Below, one piece after another: positions 8,037-16,759 of a DNA stretch of 51,773 nt. A program made the translations under genes and the position numbers. The stretch is from NCBI GenBank assembly GCA_965368585.1, contig CBDUNM010000020.1:1-51773 (forward strand), read 5' to 3'. Under the pieces are notes generated by a model. That model made no database searches. It worked only from the letters and a program-made list of their open reading frames with translations, and was not told the DNA's origin. Source of the DNA: JARRQB01 sp965368585. GTDB taxonomy: Bacteria > Pseudomonadota > Gammaproteobacteria > Chromatiales > Chromatiaceae. Position 1 is the first letter of the stretch; the number at the start of each line of letters is the position of its first letter.

Positions 8037-9107
8037 TCAGTGTTCGAGGCTGGAGATCAGCTCGCTGAGCCACGCGGCTCGTTCACCGTCCGACAACGGA
8101 ATCAGGCCCTTATCCGACAGGTAGCCATCGGGACCCCACGCCTGATCCCGGGTCAACTCGATCAGAAACTCATGCAATCCGGGCGTCAAATCCAAGTGCG
8201 CCTTTTTGATGTAGAGATAGAGCGGTCGTGATATGGGATACCGTCCGGACTCGATCTCCTCGAACGCCGGCACGATCCCCTCAATATCGGTCGCCTGAAG
8301 CTTGTCGATGTTCCGCTCCAGAAAATTGTAGCCGATGATGCCGACCGCCTTGGGCTCAGAGACCAGCTTGCGCACGAGCCGCATGTCGTTCTCGCCGGCA
8401 TTCACATACGCGCCGTCTTCACGCAGGGCATGGCATTCTTGGCGGAACTCGGCGGGTGCTGCGTACTGCTTTGCGGCAACAATGGGAAAGGTCAGGCAAC
8501 CCTGCTCGATGACCTTCTCGACCAGGATGTCGCGCGTACCCGAGGTAGGTGGCGGCCCGTATACCAAAATCGGCAGTTCCGGCAGTTCCGAGTCGATCTG
8601 GTTCCAATGGGTATACGGATTGGGCACCAGCCGCGCAGGGTCCGTCGGGCTCGGCACGTACTTTGACAACGCCTGGTAGAGCGCACTTCGGGTCAGGTGA
8701 AACCTCGGTTGACCGGTAGCGTGGACGACCGCAATCCCGTCGTAGCCAATCTTGAGCCGGATGATGTCCGTGACCAGATTCTGCTCGCATAGATGCCGTT
8801 CCGAGGGCTTGATCTCCCGCGATGCCATCGCTATGTCCGGGGTGTGCGCACCTATTCCGCCACAAAAAGACTTGAACCCGCCGCCCGTGCCCGTGGACTC
8901 TACCACCGGCGAATTGAACGCGCTGCTGCGCGAGAAGCGTTCGACCATCGCACCGATAATCGGAAAGCTCGTCGACGATCCGACGATGAAAAGGTGTTCG
9001 CGCTGCCCCCAACCCCGAGCGTCGGCTTGAGCGGACAACGCGATAGCAACCAACACGGCAGCAGGGGTCAAGCCTAGCAATATATAGTCGAAGAAACGCA
9101 CGGCCAC
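8037..9107 (-). CDS. PstS-like phosphate-binding periplasmic protein
   Basis: A 356-residue exported solute-binding protein. The N-terminus is a signal peptide (hydrophobic AAVLVAIALSAQADA). Binding-site style motifs follow: GSSTSFPIIGAMVERF, ESTGTGGGFKSFC, MASREIKPSE and PPPTSGTRDILVEKV, the order expected of PstS-like proteins. The start is GTG at 9107, supported by GAGGT 7 bases upstream. No pstCAB permease is visible, so it is an orphan. It is convergent with the phosphotransfer operon. Codons for residues about 6-14 are formed by a copy of the REP/RAYT terminal repeat. Confidence 0.82.
   Translation of the reverse strand: MAVRFFDYILLGLTPAAVLVAIALSAQADARGWGQREHLFIVGSSTSFPIIGAMVERFSRSSAFNSPVVESTGTGGGFKSFCGGIGAHTPDIAMASREIKPSERHLCEQNLVTDIIRLKIGYDGIAVVHATGQPRFHLTRSALYQALSKYVPSPTDPARLVPNPYTHWNQIDSELPELPILVYGPPPTSGTRDILVEKVIEQGCLTFPIVAAKQYAAPAEFRQECHALREDGAYVNAGENDMRLVRKLVSEPKAVGIIGYNFLERNIDKLQATDIEGIVPAFEEIESGRYPISRPLYLYIKKAHLDLTPGLHEFLIELTRDQAWGPDGYLSDKGLIPLSDGERAAWLSELISSLEH
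9064..9090 (+). repeat. REP-like repeat copy inside the pstS-like signal peptide region
   Basis: GGGGTCAAGCCTAGCAA followed by TATATAGTCG matches the transposase-flanking repeat at 9190 with two substitutions in its first 24 bases. On the minus strand it encodes DYILLGLTP, nearly the same peptide as the transposase C-terminus (DYILLDLTP). Confidence 0.8.
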
Positions 9108-9114
9108 TTAATGT

Positions 9115-9119
9115 ACCTC
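9115..9119 (-). promoter_or_regulatory. Ribosome binding site for the pstS-like gene
   Basis: GAGGT on the minus strand, 7 bases before the GTG at 9107. It supports translation through the embedded REP-like repeat. Confidence 0.5.
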
Positions 9120-9151
9120 AAACCTCGCACCCTACTCCTTGGCTTCGAGCG

Positions 9152-9163
9152 TACCATATGGTA
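9152..9163. repeat. 12-bp perfect palindrome TACCATATGGTA
   Basis: The sequence TACCATATGGTA lies in the gap between the divergent starts of the pstS-like and transposase genes. It is a possible operator. The function is unknown and it could be chance. Confidence 0.35.
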
Positions 9164-9189
9164 AATCCACGGGCTCTAGGGAATTCACT

Positions 9190-9213
9190 GGGGTCAAGTC
9201 TAGTAATATATAG
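9190..9213 (+). repeat. Left inverted repeat of the RAYT element
   Basis: GGGGTCAAGTCTAGTAA plus TATATAG. The same 24 bases, with one change, occur inverted at 10171-10194, so the two copies bound the transposase gene. Confidence 0.85.
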
Positions 9214-9235
9214 TTAGTCGAGCTAATCTGAAAAG

Positions 9236-10198
9236 ATGTCCCGACCATTGCGCATCGAGTACCTTGGAGCCTGGTATCACATCATGAACCGAGGACTGGG
9301 ACGGCGGCGGATTTTCCGCTCCGACAAGGACCACCACTATTTTCTTTCTCTCCTCGCGGACGCCACCGACCGTTTTAACGCCGAATGGCATGCATATTGC
9401 CTCATGAGCAATCACTACCATCTGATGTTGCGCACTCCGGATGGGAAGCTACAACGCATCATGCGCCACATCAACGGGCTCTACACCCAGTACTTCAATC
9501 GCAGTCACAAACGGGACGGCCCGCTTTTCCGGGGGCGCTACAAAGCGGTACTGGTCGACGCGGAGAGCCATTGGCTGCAACTGTCGCGTTATGTTCACCG
9601 CAATCCGGCGGAAGCCGGCCTGGTGCAACGGTTGGCAGACTATCCCTGGTCGAGTTACTGCGCGTATATCGAGCTAACCGAGCCGCCCCCCTGGTTGACG
9701 ACCAAGTATCTTTTGCAAGCCGCCGGACAACGACAACGTACGACGCGCTATGCTGCTTTCGTCGAGCAGCGCATCGATGATGAAGTAACGTCCTTTTACG
9801 GGAATGCACGCCAGGGTGCGATTCTCGGGAACGATCGTTTTCGTGAAAAAGTGCTCGCCGGATACGCCGATTCGGTGGATGTTCCCGAACTCAGGTCGGA
9901 ACGCCCCGCACCTACGCTGGCTGCTATCGTTGCGGGCGTGTGCCGGAAATTCGATGTGGATGAGCAGGCCATCTGGCACAAAACGAGGGGGCGCGGCTGC
10001 CGTAATCCGGCTCGTGCGGTAACCATGTACCTGTGTCAACGCATCGGCGATATGACGCTCCGTGAGATCGCGGCTGCTTTTGACCTGGCGAGCTATGCAA
10101 GCGCTGGATCGACGATACGGACGGTGCGCCAGCGTATGAAAAACGATGCGGAACTGGAAAAGGCTATCGACTACATATTACTAGACTTGACCCCTTAG
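9236..10198 (+). CDS. REP-associated tyrosine transposase (RAYT, Y1_Tnp)
   Basis: A 320-residue HUH/Y1 transposase. The start MSRPLRIEYLGAWYHIMNRG is typical of the family. The HUH motif is NHYHLML near residue 63, and the nucleophilic Tyr is in RYVHRNPAEAGLV near 116. A C-terminal DnaA-like helix-turn-helix (MTLREIAAAFDL) lies near residue 270. These enzymes nick single-stranded REP hairpins. The last residues DYILLDLTP are encoded by the right inverted repeat. The gene looks intact, with no frameshift. Confidence 0.92.
   Translation: MSRPLRIEYLGAWYHIMNRGLGRRRIFRSDKDHHYFLSLLADATDRFNAEWHAYCLMSNHYHLMLRTPDGKLQRIMRHINGLYTQYFNRSHKRDGPLFRGRYKAVLVDAESHWLQLSRYVHRNPAEAGLVQRLADYPWSSYCAYIELTEPPPWLTTKYLLQAAGQRQRTTRYAAFVEQRIDDEVTSFYGNARQGAILGNDRFREKVLAGYADSVDVPELRSERPAPTLAAIVAGVCRKFDVDEQAIWHKTRGRGCRNPARAVTMYLCQRIGDMTLREIAAAFDLASYASAGSTIRTVRQRMKNDAELEKAIDYILLDLTP
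10171..10194 (-). repeat. Right inverted repeat of the RAYT element
   Basis: On the minus strand it reads GGGGTCAAGTCTAGTAA then TATGTAG, identical to the left repeat except one base. It lies within the 3' end of the transposase coding sequence. Confidence 0.85.
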
Positions 10199-10215
10199 AT
10201 GATCTGATCGGCCGA

Positions 10216-11064
10216 TCATAAGTCATAGAACCGCCGGCATTCCGCTTCCCGCCCGCGTACCACCCGACGACCAAGAAGCCGACCGTGCGTTTCGGTTACG
10301 ATGGTATATTGACCTTCATGGTGGTGGGCGTCGTAACAATAAATCACCACCCAGTCGCTGGTCTTGTGCAACTGGTGAGCACGAGCAGTGTTCGAAAACA
10401 TGGCCGTAAAATGCCAGTTTGCCTCTTCCAGATGCATCACCGGCAGCCAGGACCCGCCCTCCGGGTTGAAACGCCGCGGTGCGATGGTGGTGAGTTCCCC
10501 CGCCTCGGCACGGACCCGATAATCATGGTCGACTTCCAACAGCATCGACACCGGTGGTCCTTCCTTTGGCGAAAAAGGACGTTGCCAGCGGCGCCTTTGC
10601 AGCATGGCCGACAATGACGCACGCAACGCCGCCAAACGCCGCGTGCCGACTCCCCGGATCTTTTCCAACCTGCCGTCGTAGGCCGCCTCCTCCAACGCCT
10701 CCAAGGTGTCGGCGTGCAATTCGTCGTGGATTCGGGTCGCCAATTCGCGACCAATACCAGGAACCGTTTGGAACAGGCGGACGGGATCCAGGCTGCCACG
10801 CAGCCGCTCCAACTGCGACCAGTGGCCCGTGTCGATCATTTCGACGATCGCCGCCGCTATGCCGTGACCGATGCCCGGCATTGCCTCCAGGCCCTGTACT
10901 CCCTGTTGTTCGAGTATTTCGCCGACATCCTGGCCGGCCTCGGCAAGCGTCAGCGCCGCGTTCCGGTAAGCCTTGACACGAAACGGATTGGCGCCCTGCT
11001 GATTCAGCAGATCGGACATCTCTTGCAGTTTCATCGCGATGTGGGCGTTCAGAGACATGTACAT
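10216..11064 (-). CDS. Helix-hairpin-helix protein with DNA polymerase X-like N-terminus
   Basis: A 282-residue protein. Residues 1-70 resemble the 8-kDa lyase-like domain of Pol X enzymes (LNQQGANPFRVKAYRNAALT). Three helix-hairpin-helix motifs follow (MPGIGHGIAAAI, VPGIGRELATRI, IRGVGTRRLAAL). The C-terminal 120 residues form a beta-rich region ending REAECRRFYDL, with no palm-domain catalytic aspartates visible. It probably binds DNA without polymerase activity (inference). Starts at 11064 or 11058 (MSLNAH) are equally possible, and no clear Shine-Dalgarno site separates them. Confidence 0.75.
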   Translation of the reverse strand: MYMSLNAHIAMKLQEMSDLLNQQGANPFRVKAYRNAALTLAEAGQDVGEILEQQGVQGLEAMPGIGHGIAAAIVEMIDTGHWSQLERLRGSLDPVRLFQTVPGIGRELATRIHDELHADTLEALEEAAYDGRLEKIRGVGTRRLAALRASLSAMLQRRRWQRPFSPKEGPPVSMLLEVDHDYRVRAEAGELTTIAPRRFNPEGGSWLPVMHLEEANWHFTAMFSNTARAHQLHKTSDWVVIYCYDAHHHEGQYTIVTETHGRLLGRRVVRGREAECRRFYDL

Positions 11065-11115
11065 CGTCACGGCTGGACTCGGGCCGCACCTCGGGCAAAC
11101 GAGCGCGTTAGACGG

Positions 11116-11580
11116 CTATTTCTGGTAGGTTCCGATCAGTTCCGTACTCTGCAGCACGTGACCCTGTATCGCCTGTTCCAGTCTTACCTTGGTCGGGCAA
11201 TGCAAGTCGGGCAGCACTACATCCAGAGCGAAGAGCTTGAAGTAATAACGATGCCGCCCGATGGGAGGGCAAGGACCGCCATAACCCGCTCGTTGCCAGT
11301 CGTTCAGACCCTCCAGCGCGCCAGCGGGCAGGCTGTCCGCAACCGTGGCTTCCGCCAATGCCCTTGTGCCTGCCGGAAGGTTGTACAAGATCCAGTGAAC
11401 CCAGGTCATTTGCGGCGCCGCCGGGTCCGGGGCGTCGGGATCATCGACGACCAACGCCAGACTCCTGGTATCGGCAGGAACATCCGACCAGGTAAGCGGC
11501 GGCGAGACATCCGCTCCGTCGCAAGTAAAACGCGACGGAATCGGTCCGTGCGGCGTAAACACCGCAGAAGCAAGCTTCAT
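11116..11580 (-). CDS. YbhB/YbcL-family PEBP-like protein
   Basis: A 154-residue protein matching the bacterial phosphatidylethanolamine-binding-protein family (E. coli YbhB-like, about 158 residues). It has IPSRFTCDGADVSPPLTW, the DDPDAPDP loop, HWILYNLP, and GYGGPCPPIGRHRYYFKLFA. No signal peptide is seen, so it is probably cytoplasmic. The ATG overlaps the stop of the upstream cytochrome gene by 4 bases, suggesting co-translation. Confidence 0.9.
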   Translation of the reverse strand: MKLASAVFTPHGPIPSRFTCDGADVSPPLTWSDVPADTRSLALVVDDPDAPDPAAPQMTWVHWILYNLPAGTRALAEATVADSLPAGALEGLNDWQRAGYGGPCPPIGRHRYYFKLFALDVVLPDLHCPTKVRLEQAIQGHVLQSTELIGTYQK

Positions 11581-11951
11581 CGTACTTCACCTTTACGATC
11601 GAAATTGCCGGCATAAAAAGTCCGGAAGAGATATCGCGCTACATCGTTGAGTTCGCTGTCTTGCCAGGCAAGTTCCTGATCCGCCGCCCAGCGCGCCACT
11701 TGCACGTACACATCGTGCGGCGACCGCGCCATGTGATTCCCTCGGATATGCACCTGACTTTCGTGGCAGCCCAGGCAGTGATTCTCATACAGAAGGCGAC
11801 CGCGATCGCTATCGGCCGGCCCGGGCCATACCGGTCCGGCGAACGAACACACCGCAACGACGAACCCGCGGAAGAGGTGCGTTTTGACGAACCGGTCTTT
11901 CGTGGTGCACGGAAAAGCGCAGTGCAATCGGGTCGTTCCTGACATGAGCAT
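11577..11951 (-). CDS. Small c-type cytochrome
   Basis: A 124-residue protein with a hydrophobic export segment (FRGFVVAVCSFAGPVWPGPA) followed by one haem-attachment motif CLGCH near residue 62. A candidate distal Met is in GNHMARS. It is expected to be a periplasmic monohaem electron carrier. Two Met codons lie at the very start (11951 and 11945), and the N-region is longer than usual, so the start is uncertain. The stop overlaps the PEBP gene start. Confidence 0.72.
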   Translation of the reverse strand: MLMSGTTRLHCAFPCTTKDRFVKTHLFRGFVVAVCSFAGPVWPGPADSDRGRLLYENHCLGCHESQVHIRGNHMARSPHDVYVQVARWAADQELAWQDSELNDVARYLFRTFYAGNFDRKGEVR

Positions 11952-12118
11952 CGGGTTCAGAAAATTAACCTTAACTTTGAGTCTACTAAAAAGTGTGGAT
12001 CGTTACATTCGCCTCGTTCGACTTGTCGGTATGCAGCCAAACCGACGTCTGCTTGACGGGCGGCCGGTCCGCGACTGCGTTGATGTCGGAACCGACTCGA
12101 CGTCACGCCGGGCAAACG

Positions 12119-15100
12119 TTATTCCATTAACAGCGGGAAGATAGAAATCACCGCGCCTTCGTTGACCGCCGGGTTTCGACCGCTCTCAATTTCCTCCCGA
12201 TCGCCCACGTTGTCGCTATCCGAATCCGGATTGTTGGGATCGATGGCGAACTGGTACTCGACCAGATTGATGACGCCGTCGCCATCGAAGTCGCGTTGTG
12301 CGTCGGCGGCGTTCCTGGGATGCAGATTGTTATCTGACTCCCAGGTATCCGGCAGCCCGTCATTGTCGTCGTCAAGATCGCAGGCGTCGCCAAGCGCATC
12401 ATGGTCGAAATTCGCTTGGTCGGCATTGGCCTCGGCGGGGCAATTGTCCTGCCCGTCAGGCACCCCGTCACCATCGCCATCGGGTCCACCGACGCAGTAC
12501 TCGAGCAGCGCGCCCATCAGTATTTCGCGTTGCCCCAGCGAGGGCAAGGCCTCCCACGGAAAGGCGGAAAACACCGTCCGGTAGATCGAAGTTTCTTTAT
12601 GGACCCCTGCAACCCCTGCGTCGCCATTGAACGCGACCGCCCCCGCTGCGCCAGGCACTAAGGCGTCACTCCAGTTGGCAAAAGGGTAACTGAGTGGCGC
12701 AGACGGCAGATCTGCGAATGCGCGCGCACCGCCCGCCACCGTGTGCTGCACGTCGGCAATCACCGACGCCACCCCCAGGTAGTTGCGCATGAACGCCGTC
12801 AGGTCACGCGCGAAGAAGTAATCCTGACTACTGATCGCCAGGCATCCACCGCTGTTGAGATAACTTTGCAGCTGCAACTCAGCAGCGGGACCCGGGCCGG
12901 TGGAACCACTTTCGTTGCCCCCCGTGAACCAGATGACCAGGCGATACTGCGCCAGATCCGCGCTACCCGGCTCGAAATCCGACAAGCCGGTATCCCAAAC
13001 CGAATAGCCGATACCCATCGCCTCCAGAGTATCCGTGTAGAAAGCGCGCACGTCGGGCAGGTTATCGTCATCGTCGACCAGCAGAATCCCGTAATCCTGC
13101 CTTAGGTTCAACTTGACGATACCGGTGTTCTCACCGAACCCGTCGACGGCGATGCGGTAGATGGTGCCGGCGGTGGTCGCGAACGACACCTTGCTGCGCA
13201 AGTCGGCGGCGAAATCGTCGTTCGACGCGACTCTCATCAGGGATCTGACACTGGCTCCGGTATAGACACCTAGTGTGGTATCGAAATCACTGCCAATCGT
13301 ATTGACTTCCACCACGGCATTTGACGGCGCCGTCCAGCGCCACCAGATCGAATGGCCACCCGGTTGATCGGCATGGTCAGGCTCCCCCGGCTGCTTGGTC
13401 GCCCCGACGTTGAAACCGGTCGCCGTATCCGCCAGCCCGCTGAGCGGAATTGCATCCGCAAAGTCATCGTTGTGCGGTACCGCGGGCGCCACGTTCAACA
13501 CCACGGCCCCGCTCGCCCCATTGAAACCGTCGACGGCGACATAGTAGGTACTGCCGGCGGTCACCGCGACCGCGACCCGACTCTGCGCAAGCGAATCGAA
13601 ATCGTCACTGGCGGCAACCTCGATCAAGGTATCGACCCGGGCCCCGGTGTAGATGCCGAGCGTGGTGTCGAAATCGCTGCCCAGGGTACTGAATTCGACG
13701 GGTCCGGTGGCGGCCGCCGTCCAGCGCCACCACACCGAACGCCCGCCTGCGTTTGCCGCGTGAAGCGGTTCGCCTGACTCCTTGGTCGCGCCGACACTGG
13801 TCGCGTTAATCGAGAGTGGATTGCCGCTGAGCGTGATCGCCTGAGCGAACGCGTCGTTGGCGGGCGGCGCGGCCGTGCCGGTCGAGGTCAGGTTCAGCCG
13901 AATGGCACCACTGACGCCGTTGTATCCGTCAACCGCGACGTAGTAACCCACGCCGGCTACCGAGGTGAACGCGACCTCGCTTTGCAATCCGCCCGCAGAC
14001 GCATCGTCGTTGGCAGCCACCGCACTCAAGGCGGCCACGTTGGTACCGGTATACACACCCAGGGTGGTATCGAAGTTGCTTCCAAAAGTGTTGAGGATCA
14101 CCGCACCGGAGGTCGGCGCAACCCATCGCCACCACACGGAGCGACCGCCGCTGTCACCGGCATGATCGGGCTCGCCAACCTCTTTGGTCGCGTCGACATT
14201 CGACCCGCCCGTCACGACGTCGGCACCGCTGAGCGGCGTCGCATTGCCGAAAGCGTCGTTGTTGTCGCCCACGGACGTGACGGTGAGCGACACCAACCGA
14301 CCAATGCCGTTGATCGACACCAACTGGGTGTAGTTGCCCGCCGGCAGCAAGCTCGCAACAGCGCCGTTGATCGTCCATGCGACCGAAGTGCTTTGCGTCG
14401 GCGCGAGCGTTCCCGAACCGATCGTCGCCGTCAGCCAGTCCGGGACTCCCACCAGTTCGATCGTCGTCGCACTGCTGCTGTTGTTGGTCAGGGTGTAGGA
14501 AACCGTGCTCGGCGCAAACGGGCCACCCACGGGACCGGCGGCGCCGAACCCCGTATCGGGCGTGATTTCGATCGGTGTGTCCGGGGTCGTGGACTGTGTG
14601 AAGTTCCAATTGAGTACGATACTGCCGCTCGCCGTGCCGTAGCCGTCAACGGCGACGTGGTACGCGGCACCCGGTTGCGCCTGGAAGGTGATTCGGCTTT
14701 GCAGACCGGCCGCGTCGTCGTTACCCGCGACCTCGGTGAGCACCGCCACGCCGTTGCCCGTGTAGGCGGCCAGCACGGTATCGAAGTTGCTGCCGATCGT
14801 GTCGATCGTGATTTCGCCCGCCGATGTCGCCACCCAGCGCCACCAGACCGAACGCCCGCCGCCTACATCGGCATGGGTCGGCTCGCCGCTCTCCTTGGTT
14901 GCATCGATATTGTTGCCGACCGTGGACCCTGACGATTGCTGCAACGCGCCGCTGTTGGCGAATTTGTCGTTCTGCGCGTTGGGATAGGCGACCGTGAGAC
15001 CAAGCGGCCGGCTGGTGCTGCCTATACCGTTGGTAAGATTCTCGAACGAGATCGCCGAAACGTAGTCCCCCGGGTCGAGGCCTTCGGCGTTGGCGTTGAG

Positions 15101-16705
15101 CGACGCAATGACGACCGCGTCCGCGCCGGCGATCAGGGTACCCGTGCGCGGCGACACCTCCAGCCAGGCCTCGTTCTCCACGACCACAAATTCGATTGGC
15201 GCCGTACCGTTGTTGGAGACGGTGTACGCCATACTGGCCGGACTGAATGGGCCGCCGACTTCCCCCGAGATGTTATAGCCGGCGATTGGCGTGACGTTCA
15301 ACAGCCCATCCTCCGACGCATCGAGTGCGTCGAGCGCCGTATCGAGTTGAATCCTCGGTTTTTCGATGCCGTTGCGGGTGTCGGTAACCGGGCGCCCCGT
15401 GGTCTTGAGCGCGCTCAGCAACAGATCGACGGAAGCCGTCGGCGACTTCGAACGCAACACGGCGAACGCGCCGGCTACGTGCGGCGTGGCCATCGAGGTG
15501 CCGTTGAATCTGGCGTAGCCGCCGCCGGGAACCGAAGACGTGATATCCGAACCGGGCGCCAGCAGATCCAGTATCTGCGCACTGTTGGAAAAGCTCGAAA
15601 CCGCATCCGATTCGGTCGTGGAACCCACGCTGACCGCCGAGGAGATGCAAGCCGGCGCGCCAATACTGGTCGTGAAACTGTCATTTCCCGATGCAATCAC
15701 GGTCGCGATACCCACCGAGCGCAATAAATCGATGGCGGCTTTTGCGGGTTCGCCGTCGCACGCAGCCGCATAACTGCCGCCACCGAGGCTCATGTTGACC
15801 GCCGCGATATTGTAGTTTCCACGCTGTTCGTAGACGTGCTCGAGCGCGCCGATCTGGTCGGAAGTAAACGACAATACACAGGGCGACTGGTAATAACAGT
15901 CCTGCGCGCTGTCAAAGCGGGAGAACACCTGAATCGCCATGATATCCGCATCGGGCGCCACGCCGGAGAAAGTCGTTGCCGAGCCCGCCGCAATACCCGC
16001 TACGTGGGTACCGTGATCGCAACCGTCGATACTGCCACACGACACACCCGCGCCCGCCGCTACTTGCGTGTCCTGACCGTTCGGACAAAGCGAAGAGGCG
16101 CCGTACAGTGGTTCGTTCGAAGAGAAGCAGGCCTCATGTACTACCTTGCCCGCGAGGAAGGGGTGCAGCTTGTCCACCCCGGTATCGAGCACGGCGATGA
16201 CCTGCCCGCTGCCACCGAAACCCGACGATAACGCGGCGCTGGCGCCCATCAGGGGCACGCTCTGCGCGAGCGTTGGCCGGCTGAGCCTATCCTCGTAGAC
16301 CTCCAGGACGCCCGGGTCGCGCAGCGCCGCGTCGAGCCCGGCGGCGTCCAGCGTGCCGGCAACAAAGGGCAGGTGCCTGAACCGTTTGACTCGTTGCACC
16401 TTGTATTGCCTGAGTCGCTCGATCAACCGGTCACCGGCATCGGCAATCCCCGCGCGCTGGGCGACGACCGCGGCTTGTGACTTGAGCACGCCTTCGGGAA
16501 CGGCCCCGAACTTCAAGCGAATGATGACGGGTAGATCGCCCTGCGTGACGGCGCGTTCCTTGAGCGCCTGGCCCGCCGCCGGTCCCGAGTCATACTCGGG
16601 CGCGGCGGGGGTCGCGTCTAGGGATCCCAGCGGACACGCCACGACGCCTGCCAGCAACACCGAACGCAATATAAAAGACGTGGATCTGAAGCGGTTGCAT
16701 TCCAT
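12119..16705 (-). CDS. Secreted subtilisin-like (S8) serine protease with repeat domains and Ca-binding C-terminus
   Basis: A 1528-residue exported protein. In order it contains a signal peptide; an I9-like propeptide (residues about 55-150); an S8 catalytic domain with Asp in VIAVLDTGVDKLHPF, His in GCDHGTHVAGIAAG and Ser in FNGTSMATPHVAGAFA; two BACON-like beta domains (starts VGGPFSPAS and VGGPFAPST); four pre-peptidase-like repeats of about 115 residues, each with GGRSVWWRW-type and FDTTLGVYTG-type motifs; a Rossmann-like segment beginning GILLVDDDDNLPDV; and thrombospondin-type-3 Ca loops (DGDGDGVPDGQDNC). The last residues are GAVISIFPLLME, a tail shared with neighbours. It is probably co-transcribed with the propeptide-like lipoprotein 54 bases upstream. 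Confidence 0.92.
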   Translation of the reverse strand: MECNRFRSTSFILRSVLLAGVVACPLGSLDATPAAPEYDSGPAAGQALKERAVTQGDLPVIIRLKFGAVPEGVLKSQAAVVAQRAGIADAGDRLIERLRQYKVQRVKRFRHLPFVAGTLDAAGLDAALRDPGVLEVYEDRLSRPTLAQSVPLMGASAALSSGFGGSGQVIAVLDTGVDKLHPFLAGKVVHEACFSSNEPLYGASSLCPNGQDTQVAAGAGVSCGSIDGCDHGTHVAGIAAGSATTFSGVAPDADIMAIQVFSRFDSAQDCYYQSPCVLSFTSDQIGALEHVYEQRGNYNIAAVNMSLGGGSYAAACDGEPAKAAIDLLRSVGIATVIASGNDSFTTSIGAPACISSAVSVGSTTESDAVSSFSNSAQILDLLAPGSDITSSVPGGGYARFNGTSMATPHVAGAFAVLRSKSPTASVDLLLSALKTTGRPVTDTRNGIEKPRIQLDTALDALDASEDGLLNVTPIAGYNISGEVGGPFSPASMAYTVSNNGTAPIEFVVVENEAWLEVSPRTGTLIAGADAVVIASLNANAEGLDPGDYVSAISFENLTNGIGSTSRPLGLTVAYPNAQNDKFANSGALQQSSGSTVGNNIDATKESGEPTHADVGGGRSVWWRWVATSAGEITIDTIGSNFDTVLAAYTGNGVAVLTEVAGNDDAAGLQSRITFQAQPGAAYHVAVDGYGTASGSIVLNWNFTQSTTPDTPIEITPDTGFGAAGPVGGPFAPSTVSYTLTNNSSSATTIELVGVPDWLTATIGSGTLAPTQSTSVAWTINGAVASLLPAGNYTQLVSINGIGRLVSLTVTSVGDNNDAFGNATPLSGADVVTGGSNVDATKEVGEPDHAGDSGGRSVWWRWVAPTSGAVILNTFGSNFDTTLGVYTGTNVAALSAVAANDDASAGGLQSEVAFTSVAGVGYYVAVDGYNGVSGAIRLNLTSTGTAAPPANDAFAQAITLSGNPLSINATSVGATKESGEPLHAANAGGRSVWWRWTAAATGPVEFSTLGSDFDTTLGIYTGARVDTLIEVAASDDFDSLAQSRVAVAVTAGSTYYVAVDGFNGASGAVVLNVAPAVPHNDDFADAIPLSGLADTATGFNVGATKQPGEPDHADQPGGHSIWWRWTAPSNAVVEVNTIGSDFDTTLGVYTGASVRSLMRVASNDDFAADLRSKVSFATTAGTIYRIAVDGFGENTGIVKLNLRQDYGILLVDDDDNLPDVRAFYTDTLEAMGIGYSVWDTGLSDFEPGSADLAQYRLVIWFTGGNESGSTGPGPAAELQLQSYLNSGGCLAISSQDYFFARDLTAFMRNYLGVASVIADVQHTVAGGARAFADLPSAPLSYPFANWSDALVPGAAGAVAFNGDAGVAGVHKETSIYRTVFSAFPWEALPSLGQREILMGALLEYCVGGPDGDGDGVPDGQDNCPAEANADQANFDHDALGDACDLDDDNDGLPDTWESDNNLHPRNAADAQRDFDGDGVINLVEYQFAIDPNNPDSDSDNVGDREEIESGRNPAVNEGAVISIFPLLME

Positions 16706-16759
16706 TATCGTGCTCTCCCATTCGCTTCCATTTGGCGGGGCTTCAGAACGAAGTTGGTA

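Larger units (their letters stand above)
9190..10194 (+). mobile_element. REP-associated (RAYT) transposase unit
   Basis: About 1.0 kb bounded by 24-base inverted repeats that start GGGGTCAAGTC on each side and enclose a single Y1 transposase gene. The right repeat overlaps the transposase stop region and encodes its last residues. I see no target-site duplication. This is the usual layout of a domesticated or single-copy RAYT rather than an IS200-type element. Confidence 0.7.

Noticed and set aside
12400..14950. DNA-level repeats in the protease gene considered as tandem repeat or CRISPR-like
   Set aside because: The similarity is at protein level across four 115-residue domains with diverged DNA. 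No spacer pattern or cas gene is present.
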